DNA of 64,000 nucleotides from Tetradesmus obliquus (GCA_030272155.1 CP126206.1:558001-622000), one strand, 5' to 3'. Shown: positions 8,865 through 21,640, numbered from the stretch's first letter. Translations and numbers: made by a program. Notes: generated from the letters alone by a model not told the origin.

Positions 8865-11800
8865 CTACACCGGCTGCAACACACACGACCTGCCGTTGCC
8901 CAGCGGCTGCCACCACTGGTTACAGAGTGTGTCAGTACCACTTCCATCAGTGCAGCCGTTCAGTACGGTGCCCGTGGTGGCCCTTACTGTGTAGACTGAT
9001 CCAATGACTGGTGATGCCACCGGATTTGTGGCCGCGCCACACCTGGTGAGTGCTGACGTGTAGCAAGCCAAGGTGGCGAGGGGTGTATTGGGAGTGGCCT
9101 GGTTCAAGCCAACAACAAAGCTGGAGTATCCAGTCGCCACAGGGTACTTGTTGGCGGTGGCGGCAGCGCAGGTGGTGCTGTAGGTACTGCCAAACAAAGT
9201 GCAGCCAACAGTGTTGGCTGCTACACAAACACCTGCATCGGGGGAATTGGTACCCTCACACAGAGGCACATAGGTAGCAGGACACGGACTCTTTGTTCCG
9301 CGGCAGCCGCCGGTGGCGGTGATGGTGTTGGTGCTGTCGATAATGGGGTACGTAGACGCTGGGCAGGCAGTGGTGGCCTTCAAACATGCCGTGAGTAGAT
9401 TTAAGGTAGGGGTTGGCACTGACAATGCCTCGTTGGTGACTGGCACAGTATAGACACCAGCTTGAACAGTGGAGCAGGCTTGACCTGCAGGGGTAGGTGC
9501 TGCCGCGCACAGCTCAAGCTTGGCTGTAGCGTCAGTCACGGTGACGCCGCTGACAGCTGTAGGGGCGTAGAACGGGAAGGAGTTGGCAGCGCCAGTGGCT
9601 CCAGTTGAAGGGCATGTCGGGGTAGCGCCAAAGTTGACAAGGCAGGCTGAAGGGGTGGCGACGCTGCCGACAGGGACACTGCCGCTGGAGCAGGTGGAGA
9701 CAGTAGACAGGAAGCACCTGAAGACATTGCCCGCAGTAATTCCGTTCCCGGTGGAGGCTGTGGCAACTGGGAAGGTGTAGTCGACAAGTGTAGGAAGTCT
9801 GGCTGTAACAGGGCAACCTGTTAAGGTGGCGATAGAGTTGGATGCACCAACGCAGCCAGTGATGGGTCCAATGTTGCTGGTCGTGTTGCTCTCAATCAGG
9901 GGCACGGAGTTGGTACAGCTGGTGGGGCGGTTGATCAGGCACTGGGAGGCTGCGGTGGCAGTCAAGAAGTCGGTGGGCACTATGAAGTACGGGGCTGATG
10001 CAGGGCACAGCCTCTGGGTTCCATCCGCAGGGACGCAGCCAAGCAGAGGGTTAGTGACACTAGGGGTCCCCGGGGTGGCAACCACTGCTGCACCCGCCGT
10101 AGCAGCTGCACACGCGGTAGCAGTATTGGACGCCCAGCATTGAACCGGAATCGGGCGTGTAGGAGGCGTTGTAACTGCGGGGGTGTTGTAGAGGGTGAAT
10201 GTCAAGGACCCCAGGTTTGGGCAGGCAACGGCAGCTTTTTCCATACAGCCTGTTTTGGTGACACCGTTGGCATCATAGATACCAGCACCATTCAAGTAGG
10301 GAGCAACGCTACAGGTGCCTGAAACACCTGTAGTGCCACAGCCGACCTGGATGCCATTGATATCATACAGCTTCATGGCACCTGTGCAGGCCGAGCTGAC
10401 GCAGCCTGGCACGATAACGTTGGCGTCGTTATACTGTGGCACGAAGCCAGCTGTGCAGCTGGCACCAGACGCGGAGCATCCAGCCAGCCCTGTGCTAGGC
10501 GTCACTGCAACAGTGGTGCCTGTTGTGGGCACAGTGTAGGGGGTGCTGGGGCCCAGGAACTGCGCACACGTGGTGCCGGTTGCTGGCAGGGCGCCGGACG
10601 GAACCTGGCGGCACTCCACCAGGCCTTGTGGGGCGGCGGCCTGCACGAAGAAGGGAGCAAACACCGGGCTGACGCCTGCCCCTGGGGGCGTAACGGTGTT
10701 AGCGGCGCCTGGGCACGTGGTTGCTGTTGATGACAGGCAACCAACGACGACGTCGCCAGTGGGCAGCTGCGGCACGTTCCTGATGGGGATGGTGAAGTTC
10801 ACGCCAGTGTCTTGCGCGCCGCAGCTGCTGCCAATAGGCCTGCACTGGTACAGCGTGAAGGGAATGGGAGTACCGGTGCCCTGCATCAGATGGGCCATTG
10901 GCTGGCCGGCGGGGCAGTAGGTGGTGGCACTAGCACTTGCTGCTTGCTTCACGCAGCCGATCACATTGGTGCCAGTTGGGCCGTACACCTCGATGTTGTA
11001 ACCGTTGAAGGATACACCGTTGCAGTTTGTTGTGCCTGGGTCCCTGATGCAGCGCACAAGTGTTGCACCGCCCGTGTTGGGGTCTCTTTCGCCACTGTAG
11101 AGGGGGAAGGTGTAGGTCACAGTGGGGCAGCTTGTGGTGCCAACAGGCAGGCACGTCACGGTCTCGCTGGTGGTGGCATTCTCAGCGACGGCAACGCCGG
11201 TTGTGCAGGTGGTGGTCAGGGCTGAGCAGCCCGCCAAGGCTCCGTTGGCGCCGAAGATTGGCAGTGGGTAAAGGCCACCCGCCACGGTGGGGCAGGTGCC
11301 TGCCACGGATGCCTGGCAGCGAACAGTGGTGGGGATGGGCGTGGCGCCATCCAGGAAGAAGATGGGGAAGAACTGCGCTGGGCAGGTCTTAACATCTGTG
11401 CAGCCAATCAGGTTAACACCGTTGGGAGAGTAGATAGGCACGCCGTTCTGGTAAGCCCCGACTGGGTATGAGCCGCAGCTGCTGATGCCGGTGACGGGCA
11501 CACAGAACGCCTGGGGTGAGGAAGTAATGGATGAGGTAACTGTGAATGGCGAGCTGGTTGGCGCCCAGTCAAGGCAAGTGGAGGATGCCGACATGCACAT
11601 GGTGATGGAACTGGTCGCTATAATTGATGTGGGGTTGGTGGTGGTGGTCACCACGACAGGGTAGTCAGACGGGCACTTGAACTGGGCAGTGGCAGCAAGG
11701 CCTGTGATACTGATGCAGGCTGAGAGAACGCCCTGGGTGAAGGCGGACGTGTAGGTGGAGTTGCAGGTGGCCGCGACCGAGCAACTGAGGATGGTGCCCT

Positions 11801-14800
11801 TGCTGCTAATGGGGCTAGCAGGGTAGGCGATGAATGGGAAAGGAGCGATGCTGGGGCAGCTCGGCACGCTGGCCTGCAGGCACCCGATGGTGGCGTTGGT
11901 GGCAGACAGGATGGGCGTGGGGTACGTGCCCTGAGCATTTGGCTGCACGGCACCCGTCACGACGTTGATGAAGCTGCAGGAGGCCACGGAGCCGTCCTTG
12001 AAGCAGTTGGTGATGGTCACGTTGTTGGGTGCGGCGCTGAAGATGCCATAGGTGGGCAGGCTGTAGCCGGAGGGGCACTGCGTGATGCCGCTGGCGTAGC
12101 AGCCGGCGCGCGCGCCGATCAAGTTGTCCCACAGGGTGATGGGGAACGCTACTGGGCAGACAGTTCCGGCTGGCTGGCAGCTCTGAAGCGCTCCAGCGGC
12201 GTTGTAGAAGCCGATCTGGCCAGCCGTGCAGCTGCTGATGTTCTGGCCGATCTTCTGGCAGCCTGCCAGGCCACCGGAGGGGTTCTGGATAACAGTGGGG
12301 TAGCCAGCCGGGCAGGCAGTGGTGCCAGCGATCATGCAGCCCTCCACATTCGCGCCATTGAAGGTTGGTAGGTTGTAACTGTTGGCATTGGGGTCTGTGG
12401 ATCCCATGCCGCCTGCTGTCAGGTCGCACACCGTGCGCAGCTGCCGGCACTCCACCACCTGTGGTGAGGTAGTGTTCTGGAACACGCGCAGGCTGTAGGT
12501 GGCCGGGCAGTCTGTGCCGCTGGCGTAGCAGTAGGCGACCCTGTTGCCATTGTTGTTGCACGGCTGGGCGCTGCTGCCGCACACTGGGGCAGTGGGCTCG
12601 GAGAACATGACCTCCACTGGGTAGTTAATTGCAGGGTTGCCGACCACTTCCGGGCAGGTCTGTGTGGCAGGTGCAATAGCAATGGTGACGCAGGCCTTGG
12701 GCACTGAGGTGAGCGGTGCGTTGGCTGGCAGCAGCGGCACGGTGAAGGCGGTGTTGCCTGTTGAGTACACGGGGCAGGAGGTCACGTCCTGGCACTTGGC
12801 AAGGGCCCAGGTGGGGCCTGCATCACGGAACGCCACGAAGGGGCAGTCGTTGCTGGTGGTGTTGGCGCAGCCGATGACGGTGCCCCCGGCGTTCTGCACC
12901 AGGATGCTGAAGCCTGGCACGCTGCAGCCTCCGGGGTTGTTGCGGCACTCGATCCTGACGGATGGGCTGCCGGTGTAGAAGGCCAGGTTGTTGCTGGCTG
13001 GGCAGGGTGTGTCAGTCGTGATGCAGCCAGTGGTGACGCCGGCCTGGTTCTTGACAGCCACGGGAGCAGCAGCTGGGCAGGTGGTGCCGGCCGTGCAGCT
13101 GACAAGGGTGGTGCCGTTGGTGGAGGGCAGCAGACCAGCATTGCAGGTGCAGGTGCCGTTCACCAGGGTGGCGTTGGATGGGCAGGGGTTCTGCGGAGGC
13201 AGCGTTGCAGGTTGCAAGGTGGGTCAATTTGTGACGTCCCAAAGAGAAGCTTTTGCTTGCTCCGCATGATGTGCAACCGTGCTACATCAGAGCTGCATGA
13301 GTGGCACGCTACCACCACATCAGGAGCTACTGCCAAGCACATGCTGTCGTCATTTGGCGTCATGCTCTCTGTCGGCTGCTGGCCTGGTCATGCCGCTACG
13401 TGCTGCGTTGACCGGTGCGCAATCGAGCTGAGGTGCCACGACCCACATGCAACCACCTCTCTCGCAACGAGTTTGGGCAGCAAGCAGCAAAGCCAACTCA
13501 CAGGGGTGGGGCTGGGGCTGGGGCTGGGGCTGGGGCTGGGGCTGGGGCTGGGGCTGGGGCTTGGGCTGTCCACCGGCACGGGGCTGGGGGATGGGCTTGG
13601 GCTGGGCTTGGGCTGGCACACAGTCATGTTGGGGGCTACACAGCAGACGCATCAGCAGCAGCAGCAGCAGCGTATACACAGTCAGTAATATGGCCCTGTC
13701 TGAAGCTGTGATGGTTGCGAGTTCTGGAGTGCAGTTGCGCCTGATACTGTAGACAGGCACGTGCATGTTGGAAGCCTTGATGTGCATTGGATTGATGGCT
13801 AATTGTGGTGATTGAAAACAATGACACAATGCAAGACTGAACCGCACCGAACATGGGGAATGCTGTATTCATTCTGTGAATTTATACATTGAAGCCCTGC
13901 TGCTGCAAACTTGAGCAGATATAGGGAACAACAGCATACAAGACACCGTCGCAGCTGACACCATGCACCAAAAACAGCCGGCAATATCTCCTCACCTGCA
14001 TACTCAATCCAGTTGGGAACGCCATTGTTCCACACATTCTGCCTGTTGGCGTCTGCATAGCACAGAAACACAGTCGGTTGGCACAACTGAGCGAAGGTAG
14101 TTACTTGTGGGTCCTGGCACCAACTAGGTGGTAGCCAACACATATGCTGCCTGGGCATCCCCCGTCAGCTGATGAGGTGCTCAGCAATAGCAAGCCCAGG
14201 TTCTAAGCTTCCTATCAGCTGATCAGATGCTCAGCAAGTGCAAACCCAGGTTCCAGCCATTGTTATAGTTGAGGCAGGTGCTGCCCTCCCTCCGTTCATT
14301 ACAACAGGGATCTCTGCTTTACCTACATCATTCACTGAGCACAACAAACAGCCACACTGTGAAGCACTGCAATGCCAGCCACTCACTGTTCTGGGACACC
14401 TTGAAGTCCTTGAACAGAGCAGCCACGTTTGAGTACAGGGTCTTGTTGTAGCCACCCACGCATGGCCCACTGACAGCGCCGAGGTACATGGTGTCCTTCA
14501 CTGCAGTGGTGGTGGTGCTGTTGAAGCGCACCAGCACCCTGTAGGAGGCGTACTTGGTGCCGTTGATCTGAAGGCAGCAGCAGCAGCAGCACACAGAGCT
14601 GGTAAGAGGAGGCAGATGCAGGGGTGGCAGTCAGCAGGCACCAATAGGCAGAACATGCAGTGCAACTCTGTTACGGGGTACATGTGCTTGTGGTTTACTG
14701 CACCTGCACGTGTGATACTTTCTCAGGGAGCAGACTACTTGTAACTGCCACAGTGACTTTGTTGTGACACAACATGTGTGTGCTCACGTCGTGAAGCAGC

Positions 14801-15552
14801 AGCAGGTTTTGCTTGGTTCTGCATGCCCTGCAACTCACGTCAAATGTGACGCATGGCTGGCGCACAGCCACCACCGTCTTTGCGGCCTCGGGCCAGTTCT
14901 GTCTGGTGAGCTCAGCCTGGAAGTCCAGGATGACCTTCTGGGCCAGGGTGTTGTTGACAAAGGGGTTGTTCAGCTGGGCGGACACCTGATCGCAGGTCTT
15001 GTTCTGCAGAGCCCAGGTTGCCTGCGAGCAGCACATGCACATTGCAACATCAGCACATATTTAGAGAGAGGATAGTTACATGTAGCTCCTGGCACCATCC
15101 CCACCTCACCGACAGCTTGCTCTAAGTGCAAACCACACCAACAGATAGCATGAGCAGCAGCGCTGGGCACGTGTGGTCCTGATGAATGCAGGGAGCTATA
15201 CATGGCACTTTGCAGCTATGATCCCAATCTTGAAAGCAGCTGTGATACAGGCAATTTGCAGTTCGTAAGCGCCTTGCCTTGATGTCTGCGCGTCATGGCA
15301 GCAGTGCTGCCAGCACGCTGCGGCACTGCCACTGAGTGTGCAAGCTTTGCTGAGTGGACCTGTTGCATACGTGGCACCTTTGCTGAGTGCACCCACCTGC
15401 ACAAACTGCTGGCGGTCGAGGGTGACGTTTTCAGGGACCAGCTGCCTCAGCAGGGACCTGCCTGGGGTGGTACGGGCACCAGCAGCCAGCTGGGCTGCCA
15501 GCAGGCACACCACTGCCAGGGGCAGCAGCTGCCGCATGACTGACTTGTGCAT
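8865..15552 (-). CDS. Secreted cysteine-repeat extracellular-matrix-like protein, 6 exons, 1678 aa
   Basis: Exons by splice sites and phase: 15552-15397, 15021-14839, 14567-14387, 14052-13996, 13635-13502, 13190-8865; they sum to 1679 codons including the stop. Exon 1 starts with ATG and encodes a signal peptide (hydrophobic LLPLAVVCLLAAQLAAGA). Exons 2-4 give an N-terminal domain of about 150 residues with several N-glycosylation sequons (NKT, NNT, NGT, NST). Exon 5 is a Ser-Pro repeat linker, likely hydroxyprolinated. Exon 6 is about 1440 residues of tandem 35-45 residue units with Gly-Cys and Cys-Pro-Xaa-Xaa-Xaa-Pro motifs. The order resembles hydroxyproline-rich wall proteins such as pherophorins, but I see no pherophorin signature. 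Location outside the cell is inferred; function is unknown. A partial duplicate lies downstream. Confidence 0.85.
13507..13610 (-). repeat. Coding minisatellite for the (Ser-Pro)n linker
   Basis: On the minus strand AGCCCC units (about nine perfect, then variants) encode alternating Ser-Pro inside exon 5 of the secreted cysteine-repeat gene. The donor (CCT then GTGAGT at 13501) follows directly after the array. Length changes in steps of six bases would keep the frame. Confidence 0.85.
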
Positions 15553-15850
15553 GTAGAAAAGACCAGATCACCTGGTCCTGCACCAGCATGAAGATGAAAG
15601 GCAAGGCAGGTCAGCAAGAAAGACGTTGGAACAGAAAATTAGTGCATGTGCGAGGCTGTCTCAGTTGAGGCGTCCAACACTGGCGTTCGGGAGGTAACTG
15701 CCCGTGGACAACTTGCTGTAGGCATCTAGGCAGCACAGCTCTGATATTGATCATATCATGTACAGCAATTACTCCAGCAGCGCCATCACGTCTGCCGCGA
15801 CAGCTGCGACGATCGAGGGCGTGCTGAGGCTGTCGCGTCAATCAGGAGTG
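15553..15850. promoter_or_regulatory. Upstream region of the cysteine-repeat gene
   Basis: About 300 bases upstream of the ATG at 15552 (minus), before composition turns AT-rich. No TATA box or named element is evident; the promoter is inferred from position only. Confidence 0.3.
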
Positions 15851-17964
15851 CCACGCATAAACATTCCTCACCTTCCGAAGATATAGCTTAATACGCTGTT
15901 TGATTTTTCTTAGGTTGGTTCAGCGTTACAGCCAAGGCTTGCTATGCTCATCAGCAAAGTCACCCGGCTTATATATGAGCACTGACCGCGGAACCGCTGA
16001 CTAGAGAGGCCGCCGGCCGAACCACAACTTGCTGAATGAATAAGTACAATTGTTCGATTATATTAAATATGAAGTAGGAAAAGGATGACTTTAAAAGGCG
16101 TAAAGTGGGCCGTACTGTTAGCCGCGGAACGGGCGACATCAACGCGGTATGCCTGGTGAAGGGTACATTGGTGTGTGTGAAGACGCACTTAAGTGCGTCT
16201 GCAGACATGACAGAAAGAACAATGCTTGAAAGCCGAAAATGATGATGTTATCTTTATAGTAAAGTAATACCTCGTTCATGCTCCTAAAAGACTTGCATAC
16301 CAACATGCAGGCTTGCCCTGTGCCATAAAATGTTCAACTATTATGAAACATAGTTTTCTTCACATTAGGGGAAAATGATAACGAAAGAACAATTTAAGTA
16401 GCAATTTCATCATTTTCTCGCAAACTCTCGTGCGTCACATGTTTGGCGTTGACGCCTACCCATCGTCGTGTTGACATAAGTTCGAATCACGAAAGAAACA
16501 AAGTGAATTTCGCTTTGGCTGAAATGTATTATATGGACCGAATATTGGCAATTAAGCTTTTTATGAAAGTTTTCAGGAAAAAAATATTCCGAAAGAACAA
16601 CCAAGACAACAATTCCACCTTGTCGTCTCTCAAGGTCGAGGAACACAAACGCCACGATGCACCTCAAATCCTCTGTAAACTCAAGGTTTTCGCTCTTACC
16701 GACGATTTTCACTTCAATAGAAGTAAAGTGTTTCGGCTATGGGTGGAGTCGTCGTGGTGTCGTGTTGAATACATGGCTTTACATATACGATTGCTTTTTT
16801 TATTGCTCACATTGCAGACAAAATTCTACTGCAACACATACATAATACAAAACTTTTGTTTCTATATGTATTCCACACCAAGCACTCGAAAGGAGACACC
16901 CGTCCCCGTGAAAGTATTCGTTTTGTAAACTGGCATGCCGTGCCATTGATTACCACTTCCGTGTCCACGATAGCGCGATGTTTGAAATCATACTTTCGAG
17001 TTCTCTTTCAATATTGATTGATCCATACCGACACTGATGGCTTGCGGTATCCGCCTCATACATACTTGCTTAAACATACCCTTGATGTTTTCGATCCTAT
17101 TAAACGCAACTGAATCAACCGAGTTATCGTCACAATAATGCTACATGAAAAACGACGTTTTTGATCGTGGCTTGCAAAGACTGGACAGGGTAGTGGTATG
17201 CAAAGTGTCGAGCACTAGCTTCGTTGGCTAGAACACAATGCACAGCGCCTTTTGGCGTTAACCCTTCTGCTCGACAAAACAGCTGAGTACTAGATTGGTA
17301 TCAAGTATCAACGCATCTTCATGATGGCGTTGAGTGTACCAAACGCACCGAACTGTCTTTCATGAATATCATCGCAATTACATTTACACTGGGCCCCTGT
17401 TCTTGATCACTAAAATTATTTTGAGAATTCATATGTTCGATTTCACAAAACTTATGCGAGAAAGAAGGCTGCAAATGTTTTTGATGACCTTATGAAGCCC
17501 GCCGATGCATGGTGACACTCGTGCATGTGTTGCAAGTCGCCCTGGGAACACGTATTCGCAGTCGCGCTGAGAACACGTCTACGAAAATTCTGCAGCGGTA
17601 AAAGGTTGTGGCTTTATCATTTCTCTCCGCACATGTCTCACTTATGTCAAATGACCCACCACTTCACACACTGGTGTGTCGGCGCAGTCAGTGTATACCG
17701 CTATACAAGAGTGCTACGATCCTTTTAGAACTTGCAGTATGATTCTAGCATGTTGTTTTACATTCCTGTTGAGCATGTGCGACTGCAGGTATTGAGTCGT
17801 AAATTGCATTGCTATCATCACGGGAGCTTACATGACCAGAGTCGACTATCGACCACACCTAGCAACACGTATTTCGTATTTAGTAACCACAGAACACGTA
17901 TTTTGGCTGTTGAAGTTTTTACGAAAGTCTTAAACAACCAAACATTCTGGCTGTCAAGCAACAA
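15851..17964. other. AT-rich island without recognisable genes
   Basis: Composition changes abruptly to AT-rich with A and T runs, unlike the GC-rich, CTG-laden neighbours. The longest frame (16443-16928, +) encodes a Lys/Phe-rich product. A short segment recurs in weak form: around 16540-16600 and 17889-17965 both translate to Arg-Ile-Leu-Ala-(Ile/Val)-x-x-Phe-x-Lys-Val, suggesting two decayed copies of one element. No transposase, reverse transcriptase or viral domain recognised. It may be a decayed insertion or an ordinary AT-rich intergenic block. Confidence 0.5.
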
Positions 17965-18411
17965 TTGAACGAAAATGTGACTCCCGCCGACTCTGGTACG
18001 GCGCTCGTTGCATCAGTCAACACGGTGTCAGACGGTTCATGCAAAAACAACAATTTCATTGATTCGCATGCGTGTGAAGAAGAGTCAGGACGTACACCAC
18101 AGAGTTTTGTGTACGATCTTCATCGGGAGCATTACAGACGTCTGTGTCACCTGCAGACTCTCCAAGCGGCTTGCTGCAATGCATCACGTTGGGTGTTGTT
18201 GTGGTATATAGACGGACAGTTTTATGCAATGTTTCAGCCACTTGCACGCAGCATGTGTTGTAAATACGTGGTATGTGAGCTCAAAAGGACTCCTGAGCTG
18301 TACCAAGCTGCCAATGCATTGTTGGAGGCAGTGCACGTGGGCACCAGCAGTGTGGAGGTGCCTCCAACAAGTTGTTGTTGTTGTTGTGCGACTGGAAAGG
18401 TACTACCGTAG
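17965..18411 (+). CDS. Unassigned open frame or exon at the edge of the AT-rich island
   Basis: A 148-codon frame with balanced, protein-like composition (Trp, Tyr, Cys and His present; segments such as YDLHREHYRRLC and FVYDL) and no low complexity except a Cys run at the end. It begins with TTG, not ATG, so if real it is probably an internal or terminal exon. No domain recognised and no splice-linked neighbour found. Confidence 0.25.
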   Translation: MNENVTPADSGTALVASVNTVSDGSCKNNNFIDSHACEEESGRTPQSFVYDLHREHYRRLCHLQTLQAACCNASRWVLLWYIDGQFYAMFQPLARSMCCKYVVCELKRTPELYQAANALLEAVHVGTSSVEVPPTSCCCCCATGKVLP

Positions 18412-21400
18412 TAGGGCAAGCACTGCAGCGGGTTGTGTGAGGGTTCAAGCTCATCTCTCAATGTTCTTTGGCTGCAAAACTTTTGCAGCCAAAAAATAGG
18501 ATGTTTGGGGGGCAAAACAAGAACGGCTGCCTGCTCTGAAGGTGCTTGGGGCCTGTGTTGAGGTACAAAGTGTTGCCCTTGAGCTCACCGCCCTTTTGAA
18601 TGATTCAACTAACACTAATTCATGTGGGGGTTGATGAACTGTGGTGCGTGTTCATTACCTCGCGCACGCAGCCTGCCTGAGGCAAGTTTCATTGCAACTG
18701 TAGATTTAGATACATGCTTCATTTGCTGCCCCGCCAATGCTTGACGTTGCCATGCTGCCCTGGCACCTCACAGGTCACATGTCTACCGTGGGGCGTGCGG
18801 TGCACCACACTTCATCAACTTCCTCATTGATTGAATGCAGGCGGCGTCTCAAACAGAAATCACTGAACTGCGCACAACGTTCACGACTTTTCTGCATCAT
18901 GGCCGCTGTAGCTAAGAAGTGTATGCGTGTATCGGTGTAGGCTGCCATCACGCCGCTGCAGCATCTTGACTTGATGCCAGTGAAGCAGTCGTCAAACATC
19001 CCTGCTTGCTTGTGCGAACTGGCCGGCTGGAATGCAGTCTCAGGCCATGACCCAGAGGCTCGAGCTACCAGCAAGTGTTGCCGCTCCAAAGCCAGCCACC
19101 TCTGGTAAGCTGTGAAGGCTGGAGGACGGCTCAGCCTGCGCTTGCATATGGTGCATACCAATCGATGCGGAACTTAATCGTGTTTGGTGATTGCAGCATG
19201 CCGCAGTTGCCAGTGCCAGTAGCGCTACTGTTGCTAGCAACACTGGTCGGGCTGTCTAATGCCTAAGCTTTTCTGTAAATTCTGAAAAAAAAGCTCCACC
19301 TTGTAGTCGTTGACCACTGCCGCCGTGGACGGCGCTTTGATTAGCATGCATGGCCTGCTGATGACCCCCTTTCAGTGGATCGTGCGTGATTGTGGGGCAT
19401 GTTGATGATGCGTCTCTTGGAATGCTATGTGTGAGGAATATGTATATATGTGATGGATATGCGGACTTGAGTTGAGTTGAGTTGTTGGAGTTTGGGTGTG
19501 TGTGCGCACACGTGCTTGAGCTCATGTCAAGTGAGCAGGTGGATGGGTGGGGCTGGATGCTAGTGTGTTTGTGGTGAGTTGAGCTGAGGTGGGACAATGA
19601 TGAGGCAATTCCCGCTGTTATTTTGGCAAACCAGCAGCACGACGGATGCAGCAGCACGAGTGCGAGGGGCGGGCCTCACTCTCCCTCAAGAGCCTCAATT
19701 TGCCTCTGAAGACCGCCGTATGATGTTGACAGTGTGTTGTGTTCGTTTACAGGCAGCATGCAGTTGCTGGGCTTCGACCATGGCACGGTGAGGACACTGC
19801 TGCTAAGCTTATGACCGTGGCTGTACTTGGAGATCAACATGTACATCATCACTATCAATATGTTAGATGAGCTTGCAAACTGCATACATGAGCTTGCTTG
19901 CCAACTGTGCGGCACAGGCACAGTAACCCTGTGGCACCTCAACTTGGGGCCTAGGGGGCCTCTGGCTCTCACAGGTGCACAATCCATGTCTTGAGCGGCT
20001 AACTCCTTTCCTCGGCTGCTTGCATGAATTTTGGAGGTAGCCCGGATCCCTGCATCTGCCTTGCCACTAGAGCCCACTAACTATCAACTTCCCTGATTTT
20101 GGCCTTGTCCATCAGATTTCAACTCCCAACTCCGCCGGTCTCCCACCTTCCTTGGAATGTAAAGATGGACAGTCTGGCATGAAAAATGCAAAGCTGCGCA
20201 CCTTCAAACACTGCTTGTCCAGGAGACCTCCCCAAGGTCCCCCGGCGCTCCAATTGGGCTCCAATGTGTTTGCATTCAGTGTTAGCACATACAGACATCG
20301 CAATCATTGGTTGTGACAACCTCTCAGAGCTTACAATGTAAGGGTGTAAGCATAAGAATGCTTGTTACCGTTGATGTCAAGCAAAACCATGTACAAGACT
20401 TACTGCCCCTATAGGGATAGATTAGCTAATCTATAGATTTTTAGCAAGTAGAGGACAGCTGGGTGTGGTACAAACGTAGCGAACAAGTGGCCTGCATATA
20501 AATGTCCAGCTTTCAACGACGAATCTAAATCAATTTGAGCTGTTAGCAGTGGCACTGTGTGCTGCAAAAAAAATGTTTAAAACACGTTCAGTTGAAGTGC
20601 CCCGACACATGTCACATCAGTTGCTTGCGCTGTAGAGTGTTGCTGTGGGTGCTGCTGCCCGCAACATGTTCTGATGTGTACTGTGATACTTCTGGGCTTC
20701 CCTTGCTGGCTGATCAGGCACTGCAGTTCTGGTGTGCCAAGTTCCCTGCCACTGCTGTTGCGCTCTGCTGCTTGGCGCTGTGCGCTGCACATACATTTTC
20801 AACTGTCATATCTGTTACATACTGCGCAACACCGCTTCAGGCCCACCGGCAGCTGCTGCGCGCGTGCAGCTAGTGTGGCTGCACAGAGTTTGTTGAGTAC
20901 TAGTATTCTACACAGTTTCCTGCAAACATCCTTCTTGTGTGATCAAGGCGAATTCTGGAGCTCAAAATTACTAGCAGTTTGGAGCTGCTGCTGCTGGCAG
21001 GTGAGGGCCCTGATGTGCAACTGGGATGCAAGCAAACCAAAGCAGCAGCACTGGCAGCTGTGCCTTACTGTGCCTGCCACATACAGCAGGTTGCTATGCC
21101 AGCATGGCTGTCTGCTTGCAAGCTGTGATGATTTGTTGCAAAATGCAGATGCTACGTTTGTACCATACCCAGATGGGAGGGGGGAGGATGTGTGAGAGTC
21201 AGGTTGAGATCGAGATCCCAGGTCCAGACCCCGGTGGCCAGCCGTGTGACAGGAAGTCTGTGGAAGTCAGGGTCCTCTGGCATCCTGCGTGACGGTTTGC
21301 TAAGGAACAGAACGTGCAGTCACTGCACTGAGTGTTGCTGACACATCATTGGACATCATCATACATGTAGAGTTTCGGCCTCGCCGCTCCGCTGCGTGAT

Positions 21401-21640
21401 GGCTCATATTTTTGAACCAGAAAGCGAATCAAAAGGAACATTGTTTAACCAGACTTTAAAGATAGGATGGCAGCCGCGGCCCAAGGCGTACACCTAAAGA
21501 CACCTCGAGCGCAAGCTGCATCCGGATGCATCCAGCTCATCGCCAGCATATAACAACGCGAGGTTTTTCACCTAGCAAACATCAATCAACATGTTGTTCG
21601 CTGTAATGGATAGGCTCCGTGTTCTGGACCTTACGAAGTC
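18412..21640. other. Gene-poor stretch
   Basis: About 3.2 kb without a supported gene. The best candidates are a 128-codon minus-strand frame (19161-18775) starting with ATG and holding an early Cys-x-x-Cys, and a 22-codon hydrophobic ATG frame at 19198-19266 (+) that resembles a signal peptide but stops at once. Neither connects to other exons. A G/T-rich microsatellite-like patch lies near 19440-19560. Confidence 0.4.

Noticed and set aside
8865..12582. Additional plus- and minus-strand frames inside the cysteine-repeat exons
   Set aside because: Shadow frames of a repetitive, GC-rich coding exon. The signature Cys/Gly pattern exists only in the chosen frame.
13503..13610. Telomere-like or G-quadruplex regulatory repeat (GGGGCT)n
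   Set aside because: The opposite strand reads as in-frame Ser-Pro codons between consensus splice sites, which explains it more simply. Quadruplex formation remains possible but is untested.
16443..16928. 161-codon frame in the AT-rich island as a gene
   Set aside because: Composition follows the local AT bias, there is no domain and no supporting start context; more likely chance.
19198..19266. 22-codon ATG frame resembling a signal peptide
   Set aside because: Stops immediately after the hydrophobic segment, with no donor site before the stop, so no mature protein can be attached.
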